From Lindgomyces ingoldianus (Eukaryota; Ascomycota; Dothideomycetes; Pleosporales; Lindgomycetaceae): DNA of 64,000 nt. Location: contig NW_022985164.1 of the NCBI RefSeq assembly GCF_010093535.1, positions 946,869 through 1,010,868 on the forward strand, given 5' to 3'. The position numbers and the translations under genes are program-made. This document shows, one piece after another, positions 36,399-47,329 of this stretch. Below the pieces are notes generated by a model that was not told where the DNA came from, ran no database searches, and saw only the letters and a program-made list of their open reading frames with translations. Position 1 is the stretch's first letter; each line of letters begins with the position of its first letter.

Positions 36399-37177
36399 TC
36401 ATCCCTCCTCCTGTTGCTCCTCTCTCCCCACCCTCGCTATAGCATCCTCGTGTGCCTTTGACAGTAGTTCCTCGAGCAATTTCCGGGAACAAGCGCCGCC
36501 CGTTCTTCTTCAATTTGCTTGACCGCATTCTTTGCCTCCTTTTCATTTTGACTCCGTTCATGGGTAGAGTCGGTAAGGCAAATCTCACCCAAGGCGGTCT
36601 CCACTTCAGCCAGCTGTGTGTCCGTTGACGTGATAGTTTGGGAAATCTCTGCCTCTGTGACTGAAATTGTCTGCCTTATCTCCTCAGCGATATAGGTATG
36701 GCGGATAGAGTTGTCCTTATATAATAACAGTTAGCATCATCGTCATTCTCTTAGGACATGGTTATATATGCATACAGAGTGGCCATGCTAACTGCTGAAT
36801 TGAAAGTGGCTTTGCAGCTTTGAAGTTGCTTAGATATATAGCCTTGATCTAGTGCTCCTTGAAGAAGCCAACATCTCCCCTGTCTCGCTATAGCAGTGTA
36901 AGTCGTCCTAGAACATGCCACACGCTCTTACATAATTCCCAATCGCTGTCTTTAACCAATTGGCGATATTTTTCACTAGAGACCTCCCACTCGAGATCCT
37001 TTATAGCTTGAAGTGATTCAAGTGCCATTTGGGCTAATGGGAAATCGTCTTCAGGGCCCTTAATATCCCGTGGGGCATGGACGATCTTGTTAAGGTGACA
37101 TAAAGAAGACGTGTACCATGTAGGGAGGGAAGAGTAATGCTAACGATGCGTGCGGCAACGCTACGAGGATCAAGCAT
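36399..37177 (-). pseudogene. Decayed helo-like / STAND N-terminal domain gene fragment
   Basis: On the minus strand an ATG at 37177 starts LDPRSVAARIVSITL, typical of the N-terminal helo-like domain of fungal STAND (NLR-like) proteins. Pieces in shifting frames follow: DDFPLAQMALESLQAIKD (about 37005-37060), KQLQSCKATFNSAVSMATLY (about 36787-36850), EAEISQTITSTDTQLAEVE (about 36600-36655), KNAVKQIEEERAAL (about 36490-36533) and KLLEELLSKAHEDAIARVG, ending at TGA 36399. At least three frameshifts and in-frame stops separate them. No NACHT/NB-ARC or repeat domain follows; instead the NoCut-like pseudogene begins about 100 bp further on. Helo-like domains act in incompatibility and cell-death signalling. 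Confidence 0.7.
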
Positions 37178-38064
37178 TTTAACCAGTAGCAGTTAACTTG
37201 CTTAAGAATGAAGAGGCCAGAAAGGGGTTCGAAAGGGAAGAGTTGGATGAGACAGCGACAGTGCGAGGCAGCGAAATAGGCTCAACTGAGCAGCCGCCAA
37301 CATTCAGTCTCTCAATTCTACGGCCTAGAACGACTCTCTGCCCGCGCGCTTGGCATGGCACAACACAGTGCGACGGTTGCATTTGGAGACAGCGGCCGCG
37401 GGTTTCAAGTAAGGCAGAGTTACGGACTGATCAGCGCCGAGTTCCATCTCCCGCCAGGTGTGTCGAAAGAAACCCGAGCTCGACAGCGCTAACAGCAATG
37501 CTCCACGCCAGAGCGACCAGAAACACCATCGAGCCCTTCCTGCTGCATCCCTTTCCGCCGCGACCCTTACTTCGTTGACCGCTGAACGATGCTCGATCAG
37601 ATACACGAAACATGCTCTGCGCCGGCATCTCGGATAGGGCTAGTGGGCCTGGGCGGTGTGGGGTAAGCCAGACGAGCCCTGGGCCAGTGCTCGTACACAA
37701 GGCGATACCGATAACAAGAACTTCAATCATGATGGCGCGTTAAGAGGAAGGATGTTGACAAATGCAGCTTCATGGCAGAAAAGCGGCATCCGAATTCACA
37801 TCGGGGCCAAGATTATTCTGAACAAGGCAACCTGACGCCTCTCTTCGATCTCTCATCCCCGTGCAGACGCCACCCCAGCGAAACGCTATTGCCAGAACAG
37901 GAACATTCCCGCACAAGCTCATCAGCGCTAAACCATTTGTAGAAAATTTCCACTCTTGCATCTCGGTGATGCGCATCGTTTCTGGAGGCGCATAGAGGGT
38001 TGGGTAGATATATATATGCTAGCCAGACATCATCTCAGAGACTTCACGTTAGGTCCTCTCTATC
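37178..38064. other. Intergenic region upstream of the MFS transporter
   Basis: About 890 bp, with several overlapping open frames on both strands (37198-37578 plus, 37325-37606 and 37431-37730 minus). The minus pair gives hydrophobic and arginine-rich peptides in two frames, as GC-rich noncoding DNA often does, and I recognise no family. A TATATATAT run at 38008-38017 lies about 50 bp before the MFS ATG and could serve as its TATA element. Confidence 0.45.
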
Positions 38065-39630
38065 ATGAATATGGGCCCTCAGGAAGGAACCGCCCAGCCA
38101 GCCTCAGCGCTCGGTTTTCCCTCCCAATCTTCCTCAAACAGTACCTCACTGCCCCAATCTCACGAATATCTTCCGCCACAGGCCAATCTTCCACTTACGA
38201 CACCCACTTCTTCCAAACCCTCATACACTCAACTCCAAAAAGTCATAACAATCTCCCTCGTAACCCTCGCGGCCTCCCTCTCCTCCATATCCTCAAACAT
38301 CTACTTCTCCATCCTCCCTACCCTATCCGCCGACTTCTCCATCTCCCCAACACTCATAAACCTGACTGTAACAACGTATATGGTCTTCCAGTCTCTCTCC
38401 CCCACTCTCTGGGGTGCACTCTCTGACTCCTACGGCCGCCGCATCATCTACCTGCTTACCCTCACCATCTACGTGGGTGCCTGCACCGGGCTCGCGGAGA
38501 GCAAAACATACTACCAATTGTTGATACTCCGGGCGGTGCAGTCTACCGGTTCCGCAAGTACGGTTGCGCTTGGAGCGGGGGTTGTGGGGGATGTTACCAG
38601 CCGAGAAGAAAGAGGGGGGTGGATGGGAATTTTCCAAGCCGGATTGCTCGTGCCGCTGGCAGCGGGACCGGTTTTGGGTGGCGGGTTGGCCGAGGCGTTA
38701 GGATGGAGGAGTGTGTTTTGGGCGCTGGTGATCTTCGGCGGGGGCGTGTTGGTTGCGGTTAGTGTATTCTTGCCGGAAACATTGACTGGGTTGAGGTATG
38801 GCGGGCGATGGTACACCCTGAGGCCGATTGGTGGGTGTTCTAGATGGCAGCAGGCCAAAAAGAAGGACGTTGAGGGCGGAGTCGCAATCTCGCAACAAGG
38901 AAAAGAGGCCGACAAGAAAGTCACTCTCGACTTCTGGACTCCCCTTAAACTCGTCGGCGGCGGCGAAGTAACTTGCATCATTCTTTTCATCTCGCTATAC
39001 TATACCGTCTGGCAAATGACTATCACTGCCATATCCACGCTCTTCGAATCCTCGTACGGTCTCTCATCTACTCAGATCGGTTTGACATTCATCGCAAACG
39101 GGGCGGGATGTATCATCGGGACAATCTTGACGGGGAAGTTTATGGATCTAGATTATATAAAAGTTAAGACGGCATACAATGGCCCGGACGAAGATTTTCC
39201 GTTGGAGAAAGCGCGCTTGAGAACGGTATGGATATGGAGCGGAATGCAGATTGCATCTACACTTGTGTTTGGCTGGACGCTTAATCAGAAAGTGCATGTC
39301 TCGGTGCCCATCATCTGCACATTCTTTCTTGGATGGGCAGCTACCTCGACCCAAAGTGTTGTCACAACCTTCCTGGTGGACGTCTTCCATGGACGGAGTG
39401 CAAGTGCCACGGCGGCCTTAAACATGGCAAGATGTCTGATGGGCGCAGGAGGGACTGCAGCGATCTTGCCCATTATCAAGGCCATCGGAACGGGATGGGC
39501 TTTAACGCTTTGGGTTGGTGTAATGGCCCTGGGCCTTGTATTGGTATTTGTTCAAATGAAGTGGGGTGTAGGATGGAGAAGAAAGCGAGAGGAGAGAGAA
39601 AGGGAAGAGAAGTTGGTGCGAGAGAAATAA
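38065..39630 (+). CDS. MFS transporter, drug:H+ antiporter type (DHA1)
   Basis: A 521-residue single-exon protein, expected to export small molecules or drugs across the plasma membrane against proton influx. About 12 hydrophobic helices follow a 55-residue Ser/Thr/Pro-rich cytosolic N-terminus. Motif A (GALSDSYGRRI, about 117-127) follows TM2, and antiporter motif C (GPVLGG, about 200-205) lies in TM5; the central loop (about 240-295) separates the two halves. Length fits the AQR1/QDR-like DHA1 family. The ATG at 38065 follows TATC; a second ATG two codons on is possible. It converges with a Zn2Cys6 regulator that ends 150 bp downstream, a common arrangement of fungal transporter and regulator pairs. 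The substrate is unknown. Confidence 0.9.
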   Translation: MNMGPQEGTAQPASALGFPSQSSSNSTSLPQSHEYLPPQANLPLTTPTSSKPSYTQLQKVITISLVTLAASLSSISSNIYFSILPTLSADFSISPTLINLTVTTYMVFQSLSPTLWGALSDSYGRRIIYLLTLTIYVGACTGLAESKTYYQLLILRAVQSTGSASTVALGAGVVGDVTSREERGGWMGIFQAGLLVPLAAGPVLGGGLAEALGWRSVFWALVIFGGGVLVAVSVFLPETLTGLRYGGRWYTLRPIGGCSRWQQAKKKDVEGGVAISQQGKEADKKVTLDFWTPLKLVGGGEVTCIILFISLYYTVWQMTITAISTLFESSYGLSSTQIGLTFIANGAGCIIGTILTGKFMDLDYIKVKTAYNGPDEDFPLEKARLRTVWIWSGMQIASTLVFGWTLNQKVHVSVPIICTFFLGWAATSTQSVVTTFLVDVFHGRSASATAALNMARCLMGAGGTAAILPIIKAIGTGWALTLWVGVMALGLVLVFVQMKWGVGWRRKREEREREEKLVREK

Positions 39631-39780
39631 GAATTTGAAACAACATCGCGCAAGATGTTCTCTTAGATAATAGACGGGGTGGATAAAAGCATACCTTGAT
39701 AGTCGTGGAACGCAACTATACTTTCGCTTACAGAAGCCTCTCTAAGGTGTGCTATGGCGACAATATCTTTGGATTTGTGG

Positions 39781-41389
39781 TCAACAACCATGTATATGGG
39801 CACATGTCGCGAATAGCATCATCCCAAAGTCATCTACATCCTCAAGCCACATTTCTACCTTCTTCTTTCTCCACTGTTTCTCCTCTTCAGGAATACCTTC
39901 CATGGACCAAAGTTCCGAGATCTTCAGATATCCATTTGGCCACTTCTCCAAGTGCTTTTCATACTCCCTTTCCCACTCCTCCCTCTTTTGCGCTTCCCAC
40001 AATTTTTTCGTTGCTGGAAGAAGCATACCCGAAAGCTCCTCTGCCAAGAAGATTGGCATACCATGCTGAGCTTGATATAGATTGTTGAAAAGGTAGGTAA
40101 CATAGATTGTCCTTCTCTTGGCTTCCGCAATGATCCAGGATTCCCATTTCGGACGCTTATGCTGGAGTTCTGCCTGAGAGAAGAGACCGGCGCTACTTAC
40201 ATGACTCGCGAATTCTTGAAGCTGAAGTACCGTATCACCGGAAACGAGAGAGGAAGGAGCGCCTAGGGGTGGAGAGAGATGTACCATCAGGATGTAAACA
40301 AGGAAAGATTGGAATGAGACTAGGAGACGAATGGAGTCAAGTCTAGGATACTGTACCTTATTAATAATCAGGACAACAACACATACTTGAAATAGCAAGA
40401 CTCACCTCTCGTATAAGCCCATCCATTTCCCCTCTCACACTCAATAGGATATGCTGTCGAACTTCAGGTTCTTGACAATCCTGCCACATTTTGACAAGTT
40501 CTCTGCTAGTTGTCAAAGCCTGCACAACATCTGCACTATCTTGCCTCACCTGAGCTTGGTGTATAAACGGAGGTAGCGTCTCCGCACAGCTTCGTCCTGT
40601 CGCATTCTCACCCCGAGAACCTAGCTCCAATTTCCAATACCCGCACAATACCCTCTCAAGAAACCCCACAGTAAATTTACTCAATTTCTTCTCCCTCTGC
40701 CCTTGTTCGTCCATCCAAGCATCCATCCACCTCACCCCAATCTGCTTGGTATCAACACCGACATTACTTCCAGTGACAAGATCCAGATGATCTTCAAAAT
40801 CCAATCGATCCAACGCCTCCTGGATATTTGAACTAAAGGAACCGAACTCTTCCCCGGACGGCCCACTTCCCCCGGCGCTCGTGTCATCTTCTCCGTGTTG
40901 GAGTAGTGGCGGGTGAGAAATTCGTGTCGGGTTGGCAGCCGCAGGGCTGAGCCGATCTAGATCGCGGAAGTGCAGATTTACATCCGGACCTGGACCTTGG
41001 CTGGCGCGAACGCCACGGGAGGGTTCGACATATTCTGCAGCTGCCGTCGTCGCAGAGGCATGGATGTCTTTAGGTCCGAAGGTACTATCACCCAAAAATA
41101 TCTCTTCTCGTGAGCAAGCTGTAGGGCTTCGTTTTCGCTTCGTGGATGAATTCACATCATCGACACTAATTTTGCCTTGTACCACCGTCGCCGTCGGTGC
41201 CGTGTGCCCATTGCCACTTTTCACTTTATCCAGACTTTCGCTATCTCTTCCATCACACGGATAGTGGCAATAGAGACCAAGCCTCCCACACCGTGCGCAA
41301 CCCGGCTTCTCGAGGCCGCAACGCCGTTTCGTTCGCTTGCACTGGATGCAGACTTTCTTAGTTGTGGTACCTGTCCATCTGAGCTCCAT
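39781..41389 (-). CDS. Zn2Cys6 fungal transcription factor
   Basis: Two exons: 41389-40406 and 40356-39781. The 49 bp intron has donor GTGAGT, acceptor AATAAG and a CTGAT branch-like site, and is in phase 0, giving 519 residues. Residues 14-41 form the binuclear zinc cluster C-x2-C-x6-C-x6-C-x2-C-x6-C (CIQCKRTKRRC...CARCGRLGLYC), a DNA-binding domain restricted to fungi. A basic, low-complexity linker (about 45-190) follows. The C-terminal half contains AEAKRRTIYVTYLFNNLYQ, which resembles the helical regulatory region of this class. Without splicing the frame stops a few codons into the intron. It may control the convergent MFS gene, but this is inference from position. Confidence 0.88.
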
Positions 41390-42505
41390 TGGATTAGGGC
41401 ATTGAAGTTTGCATCACGGGTTCTAAAATCATGGGTGAATGATGCCAGTTTATGGAGAAGCTTGAGGTGTGACCCACGGAGGGGATTCCGGATGCTGACT
41501 TGTAATAATCACGTGGCTGGCTTGGCTAACTAATAAGATCTCAGCCAAGCACATTGAAACCTATCACGGAACGTCGACCGGGACGACTTAAACTCTCGCC
41601 CAGCCCCCTTGCGAGGAGACTCGCAGAGGGAGTTAATAAAAGTGCAGGCTTCTGTCTTAAATGAAAACTCTGGTATCTTCCGTTCAATGAAACAGGGCAA
41701 ACCATTCCCGCGCTTCGATTAAGCCACAGCGATCGGCAAGAAAATTTCTGTCCAAGGTTCGCTTTTCAGCCACAAAATGTAGTTCCCGGCCAGGGACAAA
41801 TAAGCAAACATGGTCCACCTCATTTCCACGGCGGCTCTGGTGGAAAACCGGAGCCTGCCGTCCAGCCTGAGACGCTTGTCGCACGGGTGGCGGAGAGCCA
41901 AGCTGAAAAGCAGAAATTTCGTGACTCTGGTCCAAGTTCGCCGGACTCGGGTCTCCGTCGGTGGAAAGTTATTAGATGTTAGTTCGAAGGCTTGACCATT
42001 GCCCCAGGTCAGGAACTTGAAACCTAAATTACTGGCATCTTCCAGGTTCCATGGATGAGTGGGTTTAACTTGTGTGCATTCACGCATTGATCGCGAACCA
42101 TGTATTGTGCAACCTATAGAATCTGTCCTCAATATTCCATATCTACAAACTGATCTTCAACTTCCATAACTCAGCGTTTCACATCTGTACCGAAATATTT
42201 TGCCAAGCCAAAAAGAAAGGAGAATGCAAGGAAATGGGGTATCTTATGATAAACTCGATTCATCCGAGCGCGGAATGGTTCTTCGCGCTATACAACAAAA
42301 GCCATGCTAAGAAAAGTGAAATGCATCGAACGCCAGGAGTAAACAACTCTGCTTCATGCGACATCCTAGCTAGGACATCTTTGGGTATTATAGTGTACCA
42401 TGTTGAACGCCGACGAGTGCAGAAAAGGTTGGCATTAGGTAGAGGAGGATGGTGTTGGCGTGTTTCCACGACAGCCCCTTAATTCAATGACCGGGGTTTG
42501 TGTGT
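41390..42505. other. Intergenic region between Zn2Cys6 factor and PH-domain gene
   Basis: About 1.1 kb. It holds the promoter of the Zn2Cys6 gene (minus strand, right of 41389) and the 3' flank of the PH-domain gene. Frames at 41684-42132 (minus) and 42234-42482 (plus) have no recognisable domain. A CACGTG lies at about 41513. Confidence 0.4.
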
Positions 42506-44293
42506 CTAAATCAGCAAGCCCACTCCCAAAGCAACTGCGCTTAAACCATTGTCCCTCGAAGCTTCTTCGCTGCTCCTTGTCTTTCCTAAAGTCGCAAGTC
42601 TGCGCGTAGCATCTGCTTTGGCTTGAGTCGGCGCGATTGGCGAGGGGGGTTCAGAATTAGGCGGAACTGAACGGATCTCGTCAGAATCACTGTTGAGACG
42701 TTCAGACCCAGGATGCTCAGCAGAGGAGGTTGAAGCCAAGTCATATCCAAAGGTGTCGTGCTCCAGGGAGTTCAGAGAATGTGTGAGAGAATCATTGCTT
42801 ACACCACGCATAGGTGAAGCAGGTCTTTGGACATGAATTGGGCTGGGGACTAGCTTAGAGGTTGTCCTCGAGGTCGCCGCGTTTTCATCAATCGGGGAAA
42901 GACGCTTCAAGGGCTTGGAGAAGTTGTGGACATCGTAGCGAGGCGGGTGTGATGTGTAGCTGACGAGATTGTGTTCCTTGACATTAATTCGCAGGCGCTG
43001 ACCTTCGCTAAAGACAACATCACTCACTCGTGGCGAGGAAGCGAGCAAAACGGGGGCGCACCGGCGGCGGTAGCGGAGAGCTTGTGATGGGGTATGTCGA
43101 TGTGGAGGTGTGGATTTCGGATCAACTGAAGACTCATTGCCAATTGAATGCCGAGCTTCACTTTCAGCTTGGGCATGCTCGGAACTGCCATCGCCTTCAC
43201 GAGAAGCGGTCCGACGCATGGAAGAGGTTCCTGGGCGATGTGAACTTGGAAAGCGAGCATCTTCAGGATCGAGATCATCAGTCTCAGGATCTGCGGCAGG
43301 GCTTGGGGCTGCATGCTCGTGGGAGTCTTGATGATCTGGTTGCTCAGTTCTCGTGTTTGCAGCTGCAAGGTGAGGGTAGAGTTGGCGGATGATGCGCTCT
43401 TGTTCGGCAATGATTCGCCTGCCGGTCTCCAGATTAGATAGATTATCCAGGTTAGCATTGATCCGCGAACTGTCAAGTAGCCGCTGCCGCCTACTTCTCC
43501 GGGGAAGACTCCTATAACGCGGCTCGCTCCGGTCGTCCAGTGGTGGGCTAATGTCAATACCCGCGCAAAGATTTTCAATCCAGTTCAACATCTCCTCTTG
43601 AGAAGGTGCACAGAGCAAGAACTGCTCCGTTTCCAATCGAAGGCGGATCACGTGCTCACGGACTGGTTCAAAAAGATGGGGATCCGTCTCGTAGAGTTTC
43701 TGGCGGGCGGACGAAGGCACCAGATGCGCAAATGGCGACCTTGGAGTTAGTGGCGTCTTCTTGAAGTCGGAAGCCATACCAACTTCAGCATGTTGGAGGG
43801 TAAAGGTCTTCACCAAGCGTCCCGGTCCCGGAGCGCGGTTCTTGCTGAGGAAGCTGGGGATTTTGACACGAAAGATGCTCAGCTGGGTCCCCCGTAGCAC
43901 CACATACGCGTCGTTCCACTCTCGGTGTCCGGCCAGCTGGAATGGGGTTGATAATTCTTGCTTTAGGCCCAAAACGCCTCCAATTTCTACAGTGCAGGTA
44001 TATGGTGGTGGAGGGTGAGCGAGGGATCTTTTTTCTAATCTAGCTTTAGCATTGAGTCGATCCAAGGTCCGGGGATTTATAGCGCAGGCGTAGGTAGGTG
44101 GAGGAGCGTCAATTGCGAGTTGAGCGTGGGTGTGGAATGTGTTGTGGTACCCGTAGGTGGGCGTGGTGCGGTCTGAAGACTGCGGCGAGGTTGAGCTGGT
44201 GCCATTGGTCGAGGAGGGAGAGGTTCGAGATCTTGATCGGTTCGAGGAGGTGTCCTCTGCGGCAGGTTCCGCATTCAGACCTGATGGAGGCAT
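42506..44293 (-). CDS. PH-domain protein, probable membrane-associated scaffold
   Basis: A 595-residue single-exon protein. The frame is open a few codons further upstream but only through GTG; the ATG at 44293 (MPPSGLNAEP) is the first real start. A Ser/Thr/Pro-rich N-terminus is followed by a pleckstrin-homology-like domain at about 100-250. It includes EWNDAYVVLRGTQLSIFRVK, a strand pattern ending in FLLCAPSQEEMLNWIENLCA, the typical C-terminal helix with its tryptophan. The rest is disordered and acidic/Ser-rich with a basic stretch (RYRSLPRRSRRQR, about 267-279). The last 13 residues are hydrophobic (GLSAVALGVGLLI). PH domains bind phosphoinositides or proteins at membranes; the specific role is unknown. 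Confidence 0.85.
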   Translation of the reverse strand: MPPSGLNAEPAAEDTSSNRSRSRTSPSSTNGTSSTSPQSSDRTTPTYGYHNTFHTHAQLAIDAPPPTYACAINPRTLDRLNAKARLEKRSLAHPPPPYTCTVEIGGVLGLKQELSTPFQLAGHREWNDAYVVLRGTQLSIFRVKIPSFLSKNRAPGPGRLVKTFTLQHAEVGMASDFKKTPLTPRSPFAHLVPSSARQKLYETDPHLFEPVREHVIRLRLETEQFLLCAPSQEEMLNWIENLCAGIDISPPLDDRSEPRYRSLPRRSRRQRLLDSSRINANLDNLSNLETGRRIIAEQERIIRQLYPHLAAANTRTEQPDHQDSHEHAAPSPAADPETDDLDPEDARFPSSHRPGTSSMRRTASREGDGSSEHAQAESEARHSIGNESSVDPKSTPPHRHTPSQALRYRRRCAPVLLASSPRVSDVVFSEGQRLRINVKEHNLVSYTSHPPRYDVHNFSKPLKRLSPIDENAATSRTTSKLVPSPIHVQRPASPMRGVSNDSLTHSLNSLEHDTFGYDLASTSSAEHPGSERLNSDSDEIRSVPPNSEPPSPIAPTQAKADATRRLATLGKTRSSEEASRDNGLSAVALGVGLLI

Positions 44294-47228
44294 GGGAATG
44301 CACACCCACGGCGAGGGGGGTGAGGACGAGGGGGGCGAGGACGATGACAGATAAAAACAAGAGCAGAAATTATGTTGGTTGCCTCAGGAGGTCGTCCGCG
44401 GAAGAGAGAGCCGGTATAAGTCTTGTATTCGGGACGGGGAGGGGGGTGGGACGAAGCGGCTCATGGACGAGCTGGCATTCAGTGAAAGCGCCTACAGGCT
44501 TGCCCGTTCCGAAGTCTCGAGCTGGTGGTACGAGCAGCACGAGCAGAATACGGGATGCGGCCTGCGCTCAGCGTCTTTTGTGGCCGGCTAGAATAGATGC
44601 CCCGAGAGGCTGGAAAGGAAGGGTGCAGTGAGAACAATTGAAGCTCGACGCTGTTGTGAAGACGATGGACAGGCGGTTCTTTGTATATACGGCGTCCAAC
44701 CGGGAGCTACAGGGGTCTGGGTTGTGGCTTCCAGGATCTGTTGCGGACAAGCCAGCAGGCGGCGGTGCCTGAGGTCAGCGCGTTCCTGGCCACGGAACAG
44801 CGGTAATCTTCCAAGGTTGGCGATAATTATCGGAAGCAACAGAGAAGCAACAGAGACAGCCAGCTGCGCGAAGCGAAGAATGCAGTGGGGCCCTTTAACG
44901 AGAACCTTCGGGTGGTACTATGCCTCTAAATGTATTCGACCTTTCTCTATCAGCTGCCATGGACACAGTCGCGGGTCACCTTACCGACCAGGATGGTCCC
45001 CCTCACGCCGCGCCCTGTTGGCAGCGTTGTGGCGTCAGTCGAGATCTCACCAGGGTTCGCGAGCGGGCAGCTCACGCCAGCTGGAACAAGTCTAGCAGGC
45101 TCCAGGCTATCATGCAATCGCCAGACTCAGAACCCGCATGACAGCTTCGCCAACGCACTCTCACTCCATCTATTCGAAATTGCTGGACTTTCACTCGCAC
45201 GCCTGAACCCCAGGCCGAACCGCTCTCCATCGGCCGTGACAGTCTTGACAGATTGACATTCACGTCGAGCCCTCCCGCGTAAATCTTGGGGGAGGATCCT
45301 CCAATTCGCCGTTCATGGATCCGTGGGCGACCCCGGCTGACTCAGGGAGACCTCCGCTTCTGCGTACCATTCTAAGCCCACGACCCCATGAACTAACAAG
45401 GAAACGCTGTTTCTCCATCGAGACGCACTGGTGGCCACCACGCCAGCAAAAGCACTCCTTCACCGTCTCGATGTTGGAAACCGAGAGACTTGGACTGGCC
45501 AGCGCTCCTGCCTGGCTCAACCATGGTCTGCAAAACCATCACGCTAATTGTCCGACGCCCTCCCCACTCCTCCCACACCTCGACCACCTGTAGGGAGAGC
45601 AAGAACTTCGACGCTTCACGCGCCCCTCCAAAAGGACACTCTCGCAGATGTTGAAAGCATGATGACGAAAGATCGTCGAGCCTCGTCAAGGTGCAACCGA
45701 TGATCGTATCGCATGTCGTCTAATTCTCCGCACTTTCAATATCCCTTATTCATTCGTCTTCCCGAAAGTTGTTTCTCCAGCCCCTGTTTCGCATCTACGT
45801 AGACCGTAATTCCTGAGCCCTGCATAAAGTGCAGGGCTCAGCCAATGCTCTTCACTCAAATCCTCCCTGCTACCTTCTGATTCTGGCTCCAAACTCCAAA
45901 TTAACGGCTGGTAGCATTCCCATTGGCCAATGTATATTAATCGCTGTCGAGCTTTTCTACCTTTGTATCACCTTGCCACTTACTCCAAGCAAGACACGAA
46001 AGAGTCAGATGTTGAGATCTCAGAAAAGAAAGCTTGTCTTCAGCAATCAGGTTCCAGCTGATGTGATCTTCTCATCGCTGCATGTAATAAACATCGAAAG
46101 GCTTATCGAATCCCTGTGCGGTTGATAGGTTGTTGGTCATCCTCCAAACTCAGTCCATGCAGCGGATATTGTTTGACTACACGCGAGAGGAATACGCGGC
46201 TGATTCCGGGCGACTTGATTTGCTGGCCTTTGCTTGAAATATCTCTCATTCACCAATGCTTACATTGGTCGAATGAATGGGAATTCGGATGCAATCGGTC
46301 TGACAATAAGGACAATCTACCACCAGGTTTGTTGAGTTGCATGATTGAGCCTGTGTCCCATTCACCACGTCTCACGAGAACGGCCTTTGCCCCAAAAGAA
46401 TGGTCGCCGTGTCGCTCCAGTCTCTTCCCCTCACCATGTGCTATGCTACTAAAACTCCTTACAGTGCCACTCCGTGGTGTAGGGCTTCGAAGTCCGTGGC
46501 GCGGAGTCCGATACATTCATTGTACGGAGCCGGCGCCACACCAATATTCGGGAAACCGCAGCCTCCCCCTAGCGCTGTACAGTGCGTAGAAATGACACGA
46601 TGTGCTTGACCCTCGCTTTCCATCTGCTGCTGTCTGCAAGATGTTTGGATGGATAAACAAAACACAGGCATTCCCGCACGGGCTGTCTCGACTAATCCAG
46701 CTAAACCTGAAGGGAATACGAAACGTTACGAGCAGACGTAAACGAAGACATCCTCTAGCCAGTAAACGTCATTAGGATATGAAAGCTCATCGAATTACGA
46801 CCGACTGTGGACGTCATGCGGCTGCGCCTTGGACAAATCCCAATCTTTCGGTTGTGCCTCCCCACAAGTTCATCCTCGCTGATCTGTTTCCCCTCAGAAT
46901 TAAAACGTGTCGGCTAGCGCTACGACTCTGGCTCAACGTCTCATCGTGTACTTCAATTGCAAGAGTCATCACAGCTCGAGGTTGCAAGATGTGTTCTTTG
47001 AGTTCAAGACATCGCCGCAAGGGGATCGCGCGAAACATGGCTGGTTCTTAAGGGATCACGCAACTTGTCTTCGTGGCATTTTATACCTCAATGCGGAATC
47101 GATGCTAACGTCCCCGCGCCTTCTCTACGACATCAAACCGTAGTCCCTGTTACGTGAGGTACGCTATCGATAGGGCTCGATGAGGAATTTGCGAATATAC
47201 ATTCCTTGCGCAAGGCAGTCACGACGAG
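44294..47228. other. Gene-poor 3 kb interval
   Basis: Normal base composition and no recognisable gene. Open frames of 80-177 codons (for example 44098-44631 plus, 44628-45095 plus, 46116-46589 plus) overlap other frames, start at non-ATG codons or give Arg/Ser/Pro-rich peptides without domains. No introns with good borders join them. It could hold a noncoding RNA, a long promoter, or an old degraded gene. Confidence 0.4.
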
Positions 47229-47236
47229 TATAAAAG
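47229..47236 (+). promoter_or_regulatory. TATA box of the small secreted protein gene
   Basis: TATAAAAG, 94 bp before the ATG at 47330, followed by a pyrimidine-rich stretch (about 47250-47270) suitable for transcription start. A strong TATA is in line with a tightly regulated, inducible gene. Confidence 0.6.
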
Positions 47237-47329
47237 TAATCTGCCCTATTATTTCCATCCCTTCACACCCACCAGGGAATAGCATCAACAGCCTTCGCTG
47301 AAAACCAAACCCACTATCATCAATTCAAA

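Noticed and set aside
37325..37730. Two overlapping minus-strand frames that might form one hydrophobic protein
   Set aside because: No family recognised, phases do not join by a plausible intron, and the composition is typical of GC-rich noncoding frames.
38000..41400. Secondary-metabolite gene cluster
   Set aside because: Only a transporter and a regulator are present; no synthase, terpene cyclase, P450 or tailoring enzyme lies within 20 kb to the right, and repeats lie to the left.
41684..42132. Possible gene on the minus strand between the Zn2Cys6 and PH-domain genes
   Set aside because: Overlapping frames in three phases, no recognisable domain, and no splice sites that join them.
44098..44631. 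177-codon plus-strand frame opposite and upstream of the PH-domain gene
   Set aside because: Overlaps the 5' end of the minus-strand gene, Arg/Gly-rich, no domain, and no supportable exon partner.
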